Assembly (NCBI GenBank): GCA_905203305.1
Contig: CAJKVH010000004.1
Span: 44,693 to 108,692, forward strand
DNA: 64,000 bases
Direction of reading: 5' to 3'
From: an uncultured Eubacteriales bacterium
GTDB lineage: Bacteria > Bacillota > Clostridia > TANB77 > CAG-508
Shown here: in pieces, positions 54,889 through 63,955 of the stretch
Position numbering within the stretch: the stretch's first letter is position 1
Layout: the number at the start of each line of letters is the position of its first letter
The notes under the pieces: model-generated
What the model was told of the DNA's origin: nothing
Database searches by the model: none
What the model saw: only the letters and a program-made list of their open reading frames with translations
Made by a program: the position numbers and the translations under genes

Positions 54889-55533
54889 TTATTGATTAAT
54901 CAAATTTATCCCTTTGATTGTTGGATACAGTAACTTTATAAAATCTGTTGCATCTTGTTTTGAGCCAACAACACTCCCATAATGAACTGGTATAGCAAAT
55001 TTAGGTTTTATAATATTTATTAATTGTGCTGCCTCTTTAAAATCCATTGTATATGTCCCACCAACTGGAACAAATGCAACATCACATTTTACTTTTTTAT
55101 TTTCTTCAGTAATATCAGTATCTCCTGCTATATAATACCTAACACCCTTTATTTCTATAATATAGCCTAGCCAATTATTTTCTTTTGGGTGAAAAGGCTT
55201 ATTTGTATTATATGCTGGAACTGCCTCAACTTTTATTCCATCAATAATTTCTGTATCTCCTGAATCAAGCGTAAAAATGTTTTCTTGATTTATTCCTTTT
55301 TCAAGTAATTTAGGTAATAAATCATCAGGAATAACAAAAACAGAATTAAATTTTCTTACTTTATCTATATCATCTTCAGAATAATGGTCATAATGGTCAT
55401 GTGTTATAAAAATTATATCTGCATCATTATAATTTTTATCTATATGATATGGATCTATATAAATAATTTTTTCTTTATTTATTTTTATACAACTATGGTA
55501 TAAAACCTCTATATTATCAAGAATATTTATCAT
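54889..55533 (-). CDS. MBL-fold metal-dependent hydrolase (UlaG-like)
   Basis: 214 residues from ATG 55533 (SD GGAGGTAG). Metallo-beta-lactamase fold: ITHDHYDHYS (HxHxDH), YIAGDTDIT, VPVGGTYTM and PVHYG supply the metal ligands. Close to the UlaG/YhfI group; substrate unknown. Cytosolic. Confidence 0.92.
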   Translation of the reverse strand: MINILDNIEVLYHSCIKINKEKIIYIDPYHIDKNYNDADIIFITHDHYDHYSEDDIDKVRKFNSVFVIPDDLLPKLLEKGINQENIFTLDSGDTEIIDGIKVEAVPAYNTNKPFHPKENNWLGYIIEIKGVRYYIAGDTDITEENKKVKCDVAFVPVGGTYTMDFKEAAQLINIIKPKFAIPVHYGSVVGSKQDATDFIKLLYPTIKGINLINQ

Positions 55534-55586
55534 TTCTACTACCTCCATTTTTAGATATTATAATATAAATAAATATACAAAACAAA

Positions 55587-55954
55587 TTATTCTTCTTTTA
55601 TAGCTATTATCAATTCATTTGGTTGTACCATCATATTTGCATTTTTATATGTAAATCTTGCATGAGAAAAATAAACTTTATAATTTTTATTTTCTAATTT
55701 AGTACGTGTCAAAGATAAAAATTTATCAGTATCTTGTTCAGATAAATTATTTTTTACTCTTATTGAGTTTGATAATTCTATTCTTTTAAAATTTGCTTCT
55801 TTTAATTTTCCCAGTTGTTTCTCTGTCTTTTCTAAATTTTCTGATATTGGATAAACTGGTGTAAGAACGCAATTACCTTCTAAAGCCAATTTTCTGCTAC
55901 TATCATCATTTCTTTTTGAAATTTTAAACTTCCACATATTGTTATTACTTTCAT
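55587..55954 (-). pseudogene. Decayed nucleoside 2-deoxyribosyltransferase-like gene
   Basis: From ATG 55954 the frame reads MKVITICGSLKFQKEMMIVA, typical of small deoxyribosyltransferase-like proteins, then stops. The next frame continues LALEGNCVLTPVYPISENLE. One A too few in the AAAA run near 55900 explains the break. After RIELSNSI, where the family continues with the active-site region, the sequence becomes unrelated (KVYFSHARFTYKNANMM). So it has both a -1 indel and a 3' replacement. No CGG is involved. A partial frame from ATG 55937 alone has no SD. Confidence 0.6.
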
Positions 55955-55995
55955 TTTTTATATCTTCCCTACAACTTACTATTTATCTGACAAGT

Positions 55996-56024
55996 ATTAT
56001 ATCAATTTTTATGAAATATTACAA
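55996..56024 (-). promoter_or_regulatory. Promoter of the decayed gene
   Basis: Minus-strand -35 TTGTAA (56024-56019), 17-bp spacer, -10 TATAAT (56001-55996). Confidence 0.65.
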
Positions 56025-56025
56025 T

Positions 56026-56058
56026 GAAAAAAGCAGGAACTTTTATAATTCCTGCTTT
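56026..56058 (-). terminator. Terminator after 94-residue gene
   Basis: 10-bp arms AAAGCAGGAA (56030-56039) and TTCCTGCTTT (56049-56058), with the T-run on the minus strand. Confidence 0.82.
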
Positions 56059-56108
56059 AGATTATCTTTAATTTTATTAAATAAACTGCGTAATGACAAA
56101 TGTACAAA

Positions 56109-56393
56109 TTATCTTTCTTGTTTTTCCTTATTTTTAATTTTAAGTTGTTTTTCTCTTTCAGATAACAAGTTACTCAATTCATCAATAAAACCTTCTAATT
56201 TTTGACATAATTCGTCATCAGAACCTTCTTCAGCAACTAATACTAAATTATAATAGTTAATATATTGTTTAATATCTTTAGGAGTTTTTAGTTCTTCTTT
56301 TACATGTTCTATTGTACGATCATATTCAGAAGTATCAAATATATCATTGTCTAGTTCAAATTCTAATAATCTATTGTATAGGTCTTTCTGCAT
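56109..56393 (-). CDS. Hypothetical helical protein, 94 residues
   Basis: From ATG 56393 (SD GAGGAAG). Acidic then basic helices, C-terminal Lys-rich coiled coil (LSEREKQLKIKNKEKQER). Overlaps the upstream gene by 23 bp, so the two are coupled. Unknown family; typical of small accessory-element proteins. Confidence 0.65.
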   Translation of the reverse strand: MQKDLYNRLLEFELDNDIFDTSEYDRTIEHVKEELKTPKDIKQYINYYNLVLVAEEGSDDELCQKLEGFIDELSNLLSEREKQLKIKNKEKQER

Positions 56394-56616
56394 CTTGTTC
56401 TTCCTCCTTCTTTTTTATTATAAATTCTAACTCATTATTTCTTTTTTCTGTTAAGTGATAGCATAATTCAGTAAGCATTTTATCTTCTTCTCTTGTTAAT
56501 TTAAGCCTTTTACCTTGTTCATAAGTAATATTGATAATTTGTTTTGCATTTATAATATTGTTATTTCTTAATTTTTGAAATAAATTAGCTTTAATTTTTA
56601 AATCCTTATCTATCAT
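56371..56616 (-). CDS. Hypothetical helical protein, 81 residues
   Basis: From ATG 56616 (SD GGGAG). Starts MIDKDLKIKANLFQKLRNNN and has two charged helices; no recognised motif. First of a coupled pair downstream of the large surface-protein gene, so it may be co-transcribed with it. Confidence 0.6.
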   Translation of the reverse strand: MIDKDLKIKANLFQKLRNNNIINAKQIINITYEQGKRLKLTREEDKMLTELCYHLTEKRNNELEFIIKKKEEEQDAERPIQ

Positions 56617-56669
56617 TTTAGACTCCCTTCTAAAAATAGTAAAGCAACTATGTTTCAAGTCACTATTAC

Positions 56670-59600
56670 TTATTTGTTATTGTTATCTTTATGAGATTTA
56701 TATATTTTGATTCCAAAATATGCTAATCCTAAAGTAGCTAATAATAGTATTCCTAAAGCCAATTTAATATGTGAGTTATCTCCAGTTTGAGGAACTTCAA
56801 TTTTCTTATTTTCAAAATTAAATGTTACTGTATTGTCTGATTCTTCAGTTAGTTCATCATCAATGAACACTCCTTTACCGTTGATTTCAACTTTAACAAC
56901 TCTATCAGATAGTTCATAACCTTTTGGAGCTTTTATTTCTTTTATAAAATATGTTCCAAATCTTAATTCTTCAAATATTACTGTTCCTTCTTCTTTATCA
57001 GATTTAACTTCTTTAATTAGTTTAGTACCTTCTTGATCTTCATAAATCGCAAAAGTAAATTTATCTTTAATTACTTCTTTAGATTCTGCATCTACTTTTA
57101 TAATTTTAATATTTTTAAGTATAGGCATATCTTTCATTTCAATTATTTGTGTTTCCTTATCAGTTGTAACTGTGAAAGTAATGCTTTCAGTCATCTCATA
57201 TCCGTAAGGAGCTGTTTTTTCTGTTAGTGTGTAAGTTTTACCTTCCTCTAATCCATTTACAATATGAGGCTCTTTAGTTGAAGTCCAATTCTCAATAACA
57301 TTACCTTCTACATCAGTAATTTCTAGTTCAGCACCTTCTAATTCTTCTCCATTTGTTAGATCGGTTTTAGAAACTTTAACTATTTTATTTACTAATTTTT
57401 CATGTTGTGTTTCTTTATCAGTTGTAACAGTAAATTCTACATCAGTAGCTTTTACATATCCGTCTGGAGCAACTTCCTCATGAAGTATATAAGTTTTGCC
57501 TTCTTCTAGTCCGCTAATTTTATGAGCTTCTTTTGTAGAAGTCCATTCGTCAATGATTTTATCTCCATCAAAAACTTGTATTTTAGCTCCTTCAATTTCA
57601 TTGCCTCCTATATCTGTTTTAGACAATTCAACAATTTTATCTATCATTGTTTGTTTTTGAATATTTTTTGAATTTTCGACTTTGAATTTTATTTCTGTTG
57701 CTTTAACAAAACCATTTGGAGCAATTTCTTCTTTTAAAGTATATTCTTTTCCTGCAATTAAGCCTTCAATTTTGTGTGCTTTATCTGTTGATGTCCATGT
57801 ATCAATAATTTCATCTCCATCTAATACTGTTAATTTAGCTCCTTCTAATTCAGCTTCTCCTGTAATATCTGTTTTACTAAATTCAACTACCGTTGTATCA
57901 TTTGAAATGTCTATATTTTCGGTATAAACTTTTGTAATATCATCTACTTTAACAAATTTTACTTCATAATTTTTATTATTTAAAACTAATCCATCTAATG
58001 TCTTAATTTCTTGTAATTCATAAGTTCCCATAGGTAGATTATCTATTGTTAATTTTCCTTCTTTTGTAAGATTATATATTCCGACTTCTTGTCCTTTTGT
58101 ATAATATTTAGAACCATCTGTCATATCAATTATATCTTCTTTGGCTGATAGCTTGAATTGAATACCACTTAAATCTGTTATATCTACAAGAGAAGTATCT
58201 ACATTTTCCCTAATAGCAACAGTTTTATTTAATTTTAAAGTTCCTGTTGGTTGTTCATTTTTTATTATAACTTCCTTAATAAAATCTCCATCTTTATCAG
58301 TATCAAAATCTTTTATATTTTTTATTTCAAATTTTACTGGAGATTCTAATTGTAAGAATCCTGTTGGAATTTTAATTTCTGTTATTTCATATTTTCCAAC
58401 TGGAAGTGATAAAGGTGTTATAGTAGTTCCTTTTTCATCATTATCTGAATTATAACTATAATCAGGAATTACTTCATTATCTGCATTGGTTGTAAATGAA
58501 GAATATGTTGTGCTTCCTAATTTTTGAGTGATTTTATCGCCTTTTCTATATAATGTTTTACCATTTCCACGATCTATAATATCACTTGCTGCTTTTATTT
58601 CAAAAGTAGCACTATTTAATGTTACAATTTTATCTGACTTAAAATCTTTTTTTACAAGTTTTATATAGCTTTCAAGTTGTTCATCATTTACTACCAAATG
58701 TTTAACTTTTTGTGCTACATCTTGAATTTCAGATTCGTCTTTTGTTATGGAAAAGCTAAAATCTACCGCAGGTTCAAAATCTACTGGGGTTTTAGTTTCT
58801 TTAACTATATATTTTCCATAAGGAAGCTTATTTTGAGTATAAGCATTTCCATCACTATCAGTTGTAATAATTTCATAAGTTGGAGCAATTGCTTGAGCTT
58901 GTAATACTCTGTTTGCATTTACGCTAACTTTATTTCCATTTTCATCTAATCCGCCCCAAACTTCAGCATAACTGTATCCTTGTGAATAAGCTTTCTCAAC
59001 TGCCGAATTCAATTTTATTGAAAATTCAGCTCCTTCCAATCCTTGTACTAATCCAGATTGAATATTGATTCCACTTTTGAAAATGTGAACTCCCATTTTT
59101 TTAACTTGTTCGTTACTTGTAGTCTTATTAGTAATTACTTTTGTGTTCTGGTCTTTATAAGCAAGAATTACAGAGTATTCTGTATTATCGACAAAGTATC
59201 CTTCACTTGCTGTTTTTTCTTTAATCTTATACTTTCCTAAAGGAAGTTCTGTTACATCTTCGGTTCCTCCCTTTTCGTTCATAGTACGAGTAGCTACTAA
59301 ATCTCCATTAGAATAAAATTTCTTTGTTTTAGCTTTGTTGTATATATCTTCAGCTGCATATACTTCATAGACAGCTCCTTTTAATTTAGCATCTCCTTGA
59401 GGAGTAACACCTGTTTCTTTATCTTTTTTTATGATTGTAATAGTTCCAGTAGGTTCTTCGTTTGTTATATCTTGATTTACTGTTTGATTTGGAATTACTT
59501 CAACATTATAAGCTTTTGTGTCTAACAAGTATCCATCTGGAGCTTTTTTCTCTTTAACAGTATAAATTCCTTTTTTTAATTTTTCTAATGTTATTTTTCC

Positions 59601-60599
59601 GTTAGTAACTGTAACATCTTTATTATAACCATTTGAACTTGAAACATTATAAATAGCTCCATCAACTAATTTACCAGTTGTTTCTAATTTCTTTAATTCT
59701 AAATTTCCTAATAATTCAATTTTAAGTGATAAATTTAATGTTACAGGATCATTGTAATGCATAGCATATAATTGGTCTTGTATTCCAGAAGGAAATTCAA
59801 AATATACTGTTGTATCATGTTCTTCTGTTTCTCCTTTTACCATTCCCCATGATTGGAATGTACTATCAGAAATTCTTATATTTTCTGTTTCAACACTATC
59901 ATATACTGTAATAGTCATTGAATTACTTCCTGCTGAATGTTGATATCTTACTCCATCTTGAGTTTTATCAATTGAATTATATGCAGATAAGACTCCGTTA
60001 GTATCGGTTATTGTTTTTGACTCTCCAGCTGTAATAGTAATTGTTTTACCATTAAAGCTTGGTCTAGCTGAAATTTGATTTATTTCATTATCTATTCTTT
60101 CTTTAAATGCTTGATATTCAGTTTGATATGTTGAATTTACAAATGTTGCAGAACTTTGACCTAATGTTTCCCATATATATTGTTGCGTATAGACATAAGC
60201 TTTTTTCACATCAATCATTGAAGCTGCTAATATTCCACCGTCAACAACATATCCTCCATTATCTCTATACCAACCTAAATAAGCAATTCTACAAGCTTTT
60301 CTTATCGTTGAATTTGTAGGTGTATAGTAAACCCCATTATAACTAGCACCTGTTTTAAAATCTATACCATGTTCTGCACAAAAGACTGTTTTTTTATCTC
60401 CATTACTTGTATTGACAAGTTTTCTAATAATAATTCCAGTAGTACCATTTTGATTATCTGTTGTTTTCATTCCTGAAGCATATTGACCACCTGTCCATAC
60501 TCCAGAACCTGAAGCTGCAAGTACAGGTTGAACAATATTAAATAACATTAAAATCAGTATTATTACTGAAAAAATTTTTTTAATTTTATTTATTTTCAT
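56670..60599 (-). CDS. Large LPxTG-type surface adhesin with thioester and CnaB/SpaA repeats
   Basis: 1309 residues. Signal peptide 1-29. A thioester domain at ~60-200, with Cys74 (TVFCAEHG) and Gln139/140 (VYTQQYIWE), the pair that forms the internal Cys-Gln thioester used for covalent host or surface attachment. Then about ten CnaB/SpaA-like beta-sandwich repeats of ~80-110 residues, many with KxP/EKxAPxGY motifs (EKKAPDGYLLD, EIKAPKGYELS). The last three repeats (~ residues 910-1180) are close copies (VELSKTDIGG.., VKVSKTDLTN..). The C-terminus is VPQTGDNS plus a membrane helix and a basic tail, a sortase signal. No sortase gene is nearby. Confidence 0.93.
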   Translation of the reverse strand: MKINKIKKIFSVIILILMLFNIVQPVLAASGSGVWTGGQYASGMKTTDNQNGTTGIIIRKLVNTSNGDKKTVFCAEHGIDFKTGASYNGVYYTPTNSTIRKACRIAYLGWYRDNGGYVVDGGILAASMIDVKKAYVYTQQYIWETLGQSSATFVNSTYQTEYQAFKERIDNEINQISARPSFNGKTITITAGESKTITDTNGVLSAYNSIDKTQDGVRYQHSAGSNSMTITVYDSVETENIRISDSTFQSWGMVKGETEEHDTTVYFEFPSGIQDQLYAMHYNDPVTLNLSLKIELLGNLELKKLETTGKLVDGAIYNVSSSNGYNKDVTVTNGKITLEKLKKGIYTVKEKKAPDGYLLDTKAYNVEVIPNQTVNQDITNEEPTGTITIIKKDKETGVTPQGDAKLKGAVYEVYAAEDIYNKAKTKKFYSNGDLVATRTMNEKGGTEDVTELPLGKYKIKEKTASEGYFVDNTEYSVILAYKDQNTKVITNKTTSNEQVKKMGVHIFKSGINIQSGLVQGLEGAEFSIKLNSAVEKAYSQGYSYAEVWGGLDENGNKVSVNANRVLQAQAIAPTYEIITTDSDGNAYTQNKLPYGKYIVKETKTPVDFEPAVDFSFSITKDESEIQDVAQKVKHLVVNDEQLESYIKLVKKDFKSDKIVTLNSATFEIKAASDIIDRGNGKTLYRKGDKITQKLGSTTYSSFTTNADNEVIPDYSYNSDNDEKGTTITPLSLPVGKYEITEIKIPTGFLQLESPVKFEIKNIKDFDTDKDGDFIKEVIIKNEQPTGTLKLNKTVAIRENVDTSLVDITDLSGIQFKLSAKEDIIDMTDGSKYYTKGQEVGIYNLTKEGKLTIDNLPMGTYELQEIKTLDGLVLNNKNYEVKFVKVDDITKVYTENIDISNDTTVVEFSKTDITGEAELEGAKLTVLDGDEIIDTWTSTDKAHKIEGLIAGKEYTLKEEIAPNGFVKATEIKFKVENSKNIQKQTMIDKIVELSKTDIGGNEIEGAKIQVFDGDKIIDEWTSTKEAHKISGLEEGKTYILHEEVAPDGYVKATDVEFTVTTDKETQHEKLVNKIVKVSKTDLTNGEELEGAELEITDVEGNVIENWTSTKEPHIVNGLEEGKTYTLTEKTAPYGYEMTESITFTVTTDKETQIIEMKDMPILKNIKIIKVDAESKEVIKDKFTFAIYEDQEGTKLIKEVKSDKEEGTVIFEELRFGTYFIKEIKAPKGYELSDRVVKVEINGKGVFIDDELTEESDNTVTFNFENKKIEVPQTGDNSHIKLALGILLLATLGLAYFGIKIYKSHKDNNNK

Positions 60600-60621
60600 T
60601 TTTTACCTCCATTTTTAACAT

Positions 60622-60654
60622 AAAAAAAGAACAAGTAATTTTTATACTTGCTCT
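60622..60654 (-). terminator. Terminator upstream of surface adhesin gene
   Basis: 10-bp stem between 60628-60637 and 60645-60654 with one mismatch; T-run on the minus strand. It ends the 221-residue gene. Confidence 0.75.
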
Positions 60655-60670
60655 TAATATATTTTTATTT

Positions 60671-61336
60671 TTAATTATAATAAAAGTTTATAGTCCATTT
60701 ACTGCAATAAGGACAACTCCAATCTTCATATCCATAAGGACAATTTTTGTTATATGTTTCATCATCAATTTCAAAGTTTTCCCATTTATCGCCCCAATTT
60801 TTAATTATAGATTTATAATAGCTAATTGCTTCAGATTCAGAATTAAACCATTTTTGCGAATTTCCTACTCCAACCCCATGATTACTACCAGAACATTTGT
60901 AGGTTTCTGTTTTTTTATTTTCTTCTTGTTTTGGTTCTACTATTTTTGGAATCTCGGTTTTAGCTACTTCTTTTTGCACTTCTTCATACTCTTTTGATTT
61001 GGTTGTTGGAGTTGCTTTCTTTATTCCAGGTGTTGGACTAACTATTTTTTCTTCTTGTTTTTCTTCTTGTTGTACTTCTTTTATTTTAATTTCTTCAGAA
61101 TTATTTGCTATTTGGCTTTTGGTTTCTTCTCTAAATTCATTATCTTGAATATTATTATTTTCATCTATTTCAGAAAATTCAATAACATTTTCTTGAACAT
61201 TATCAAGATTCGTTTGGTTATCTTTTGATAAGATTTCAGAAGATTCATTATTTTTATTAAGTGATTTCATCATTATAGTTAAACTTAAAGTAATTATAAT
61301 TAAAATTATACTTGAGAAAAATACATATTTTTTCAT
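60671..61336 (-). CDS. Membrane-anchored protein with Glu/Lys-rich stalk and Cys-containing head
   Basis: 221 residues from ATG 61336 (SD AGGAGGGATG). An N-terminal helix (SSIILIIITLSLTIMM), a 100-residue low-complexity charged stalk rich in Glu, Lys and Gln, and a C-terminal head with GSNHGVGVGNSQKWFNS and NKNCPYGYEDWSCPYCSKWT (Cys pairs, perhaps zinc or disulphide). I do not recognise the family. It lies between ParB and the big adhesin and has its own terminator. Confidence 0.7.
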   Translation of the reverse strand: MKKYVFFSSIILIIITLSLTIMMKSLNKNNESSEILSKDNQTNLDNVQENVIEFSEIDENNNIQDNEFREETKSQIANNSEEIKIKEVQQEEKQEEKIVSPTPGIKKATPTTKSKEYEEVQKEVAKTEIPKIVEPKQEENKKTETYKCSGSNHGVGVGNSQKWFNSESEAISYYKSIIKNWGDKWENFEIDDETYNKNCPYGYEDWSCPYCSKWTINFYYN

Positions 61337-61431
61337 AATACATCCCTCCTATTACTTCAGGATAGCGTGATTTTAAAACTTTATCAAATGTGTAAATATA
61401 TATAATTATAATAATTTATACATTTACTCTT

Positions 61432-61455
61432 TAGTTAGTAATATAGTTAGTAATA
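61432..61455. repeat. 12-bp tandem repeat
   Basis: TAGTTAGTAATA occurs twice in a row, in the gap between the anchored protein gene and parB. Confidence 0.7.
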
Positions 61456-61485
61456 ATAGGGATTGTAAGGGAAAGAAAATAAAAA

Positions 61486-62412
61486 TTATCTGCAATCTCT
61501 TATTTTCTGTTTCCACTCTTTTTGATATTTTTCTAATAATTCCATAATCTTGTTGTTAATTTGCTCATTTGAATAGTTTTTAGGAAAATACTGTCTAATA
61601 TTGTCGTACGAAGTTTTAAATTGCTCTTTTTGATTAGGTTTCTCTGCACGCATAATATCTTCAAGTTTATCTTCAGTCAATTCTCCTTTTTCATCAAGTT
61701 TTCGCAGTATTTGGGCTTGACTTAATGTTGGAGTTGCTTCATCATATTTAAAAATGTCATACAAAATTTCTTGGTTATCTTCACTTATATAAGACAATTC
61801 AACAGCAGGTCTTAAAGCGATTCTTTTTTCATCGACTAATTCTAATAATTCAGGTATTAAATAAGTTAATCGTATAAATCTTTGAATGTTTGATGCACTT
61901 TCGCCAACTTTTTCAGCCAATACTTCTCTTGATGTCTGCTTCTGTTCCATTGGGTCAGAAGTTAAATTTTTCCCTTGATGTTTCATTGCTTCTAATTTCA
62001 TTTTATAAGCAAATGCTTTTTCTGAAGGAAGTATTTCTTCTCTTTGAATATTTGAATCAACCATTAAAATAGTTGCTTCATCATCTGTTAAGTCTTTGAT
62101 TATACAAGGTATTTCTGTTAAGCCTGCTCTTAAAGCTGCATGTTTTCTTCTATGACCTGAAATCATTTCATAACTTCCATCTTCTCTTTGTCTTACTATT
62201 GTTGGAAGTATAACACCCTTAACACTAATGCTTTTGACTAAATCATCCATTTCTGCATTATCTAATACTTTGAATGGGTGTTCTGGAAAGTCCTGTATTT
62301 GTTCTATTGGAAGATTTATAACATGTTCTTTTTTAGCCTCATCTCTTTCTTCTTGTGTCGTAAATATGCTATCTAGTGAAGCAAGGTTCATTTTTTTCTT
62401 TGAATCTTTCAT
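61486..62412 (-). CDS. parB: ParB/Spo0J-type partition protein
   Basis: 308 residues. An N-terminal ParB/Srx nuclease-like fold: PFKVLDNAEMDDLVKSISVKGV, then VRQREDGSYEMISGHRRKHAALRAG, followed by the HTH (REVLAEKVGESASNIQRFIRLTYL). It binds a centromere and loads CTP. It overlaps parA by 44 bp in one operon, so a two-gene partition module. It is more like the plasmid/ICE branch than chromosomal Spo0J; no canonical parS was found nearby. Confidence 0.93.
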   Translation of the reverse strand: MKDSKKKMNLASLDSIFTTQEERDEAKKEHVINLPIEQIQDFPEHPFKVLDNAEMDDLVKSISVKGVILPTIVRQREDGSYEMISGHRRKHAALRAGLTEIPCIIKDLTDDEATILMVDSNIQREEILPSEKAFAYKMKLEAMKHQGKNLTSDPMEQKQTSREVLAEKVGESASNIQRFIRLTYLIPELLELVDEKRIALRPAVELSYISEDNQEILYDIFKYDEATPTLSQAQILRKLDEKGELTEDKLEDIMRAEKPNQKEQFKTSYDNIRQYFPKNYSNEQINNKIMELLEKYQKEWKQKIRDCR

Positions 62413-63193
62413 CTTGTAAAACCTCCTTTACTAAATTTTCATAAGCTTTTGCAACAGTTCCGTTCTTATCATATTCAAATACACTTGTTCCTTGAATTGT
62501 TGCTTCAGCTGTTTTTACTGCTCTAGGTATTTCTGTATCGTATATTTTAATAAATTGTCCATAGCTCTCCTCAATTTCTTGTCTAACTTCTTTATCTAAA
62601 TTAGTTCTTTTATCAACTAAAGTTAATACTATTCCTTTAATTTTTAAGCTAGGATTTATTGTTCTTCTAACTTTAGAAACAGTATCAAATAAATAAGTCA
62701 TTCCTTTAGCAGCAAGGTATTGGCTTTGGACTGGAACAATAATTTCATCACTACATGCTAAACAATTTATAGGAATTAGTCCTAATGAAGGCATGCAGTC
62801 AATTAAAACATAGTCATAATTATTTTTTATAGTATTTAAGCAGTTCTTTAATACAAATTCTCTACTCATAGTATTTCCTAAAGAAAGTTCTACTCCTGAA
62901 AGGCTTAAATCTGAAGGAATCAAATCTATACCTTCTTTATGGTGCAATATACCATCGTTAATATTTAATTTTTCATCCATCATTTCTGCATTCATTATTT
63001 CAGTTAATCTTATTGGCATTTCTTCTAGTTTATTATACCCTAGACAAGTAGTAAGGTTTCCTTGCGGATCTGCATCGACTAACAAAACCTTTTTTCCTTC
63101 CTTTGCAAGAGCAACTCCTAACGAAAGCGTTGTTGTAGTTTTTCCAACTCCGCCTTTTTGGTTTGCAATTGCAATTACTTTTGTATCTTGCAT
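62369..63193 (-). CDS. parA: ParA/Soj-type partition ATPase
   Basis: 274 residues from ATG 63193 (SD AAGGAGG). Deviant Walker A KGGVGKTTTTLSLG, VDADPQG (A'), and Walker B YVLIDCMPSLG. It moves DNA cargo together with ParB. An element-type ParA with no N-terminal HTH. It lies next to non-coding repeat copy B, where its binding site or origin could be. Confidence 0.95.
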   Translation of the reverse strand: MQDTKVIAIANQKGGVGKTTTTLSLGVALAKEGKKVLLVDADPQGNLTTCLGYNKLEEMPIRLTEIMNAEMMDEKLNINDGILHHKEGIDLIPSDLSLSGVELSLGNTMSREFVLKNCLNTIKNNYDYVLIDCMPSLGLIPINCLACSDEIIVPVQSQYLAAKGMTYLFDTVSKVRRTINPSLKIKGIVLTLVDKRTNLDKEVRQEIEESYGQFIKIYDTEIPRAVKTAEATIQGTSVFEYDKNGTVAKAYENLVKEVLQDERFKEKNEPCFTR

Positions 63194-63218
63194 TTTTCCC
63201 TCCTTTTTCTGAAGGTAT

Positions 63219-63250
63219 AAAAAATAAGCTGAATAAACTTTATTCAACTT
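63219..63250 (-). terminator. Terminator upstream of parA, facing left
   Basis: Arms 63226-63237 and 63239-63250 with one mismatch and a very short loop; on the minus strand Ts follow. There is no gene to its right in the window, so it may end a leftward non-coding transcript from repeat copy B. Confidence 0.6.
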
Positions 63251-63365
63251 AACTGTTAGATATTATTTCAATAACCATATTTAATAGGAATTTTAAAATA
63301 GAATTATAATATTATTTGTATATTTGAATACAAAATATGAAAAGTGATATCATAGGGGGTTACTA

Positions 63366-63955
63366 TTATCAAAGTTTTGTGCAATGAGAGATAGGAGCAA
63401 AATAATAGAACCCCTTTTAGAGTCCTACCTACAAGTTCTTGTAACTACTAGCCTTAATGGCTTCACTAGCTATTTATTAGCTATCGTTTGACTAACATTA
63501 TTACTTTATAATTTATTCCTTGTAATAATGTTAGTCTAGTTCCAGATATTTGTTTCTAAAATCAATTTTAAATCAGTTTTATAATTTATCTTTATAATTT
63601 TACATTTAAATAATTTTTCTATTTAAAATATAATTTCATTACTTAATATTTTTTTATATTATATTTTATATAAATTTTCCAAAAATCTTCAAAATGCTTA
63701 TTTCTCTATATTTGCCGTATTTTACCAACAATAAACTATAAGCCTTAAAAATAAAAACGGCTTAAAATCGATTCTCGTGCGTCGTTTTTTAGGTATTTTT
63801 TCAGTTTTTTATATATTTATATAAGTATAAAAAATTTGGTTATTTTTTATCTAAAATCTCTCAGCCCCAGAATTATCAATATTTTGCTAAAATACCAAAC
63901 AACAAGTTATATGGCTTAAGTATAAAAATGGCTTAAAATTGATTTTCACAAGTTT
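63366..63955. repeat. Long non-coding direct repeat, copy B
   Basis: No gene. It has the same ordered blocks as copy A: 16 bp (63369-63384), 19 bp (63477-63495), 26 bp (63522-63547), 18 bp (63706-63723) and 41 bp (63744-63784). Its 15-bp stem (63490-63504 with 63522-63536, loop 17) is perfect. Hairpins TACAAG/CTTGTA and GCC/GGC lie before it, and a degenerate second 41-bp module is at 63931-63951. Same orientation as copy A, 12 kb away. Confidence 0.8.

Noticed and set aside
57033..60319. Plus-strand frames inside the adhesin gene
   Set aside because: Shadows of the repetitive minus-strand gene, with no SD or family match.
51234..63955. CRISPR array or IS elements at the non-coding repeats
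   Set aside because: No regular short repeats with spacers and no transposase; the shared blocks are single, ordered and far apart.
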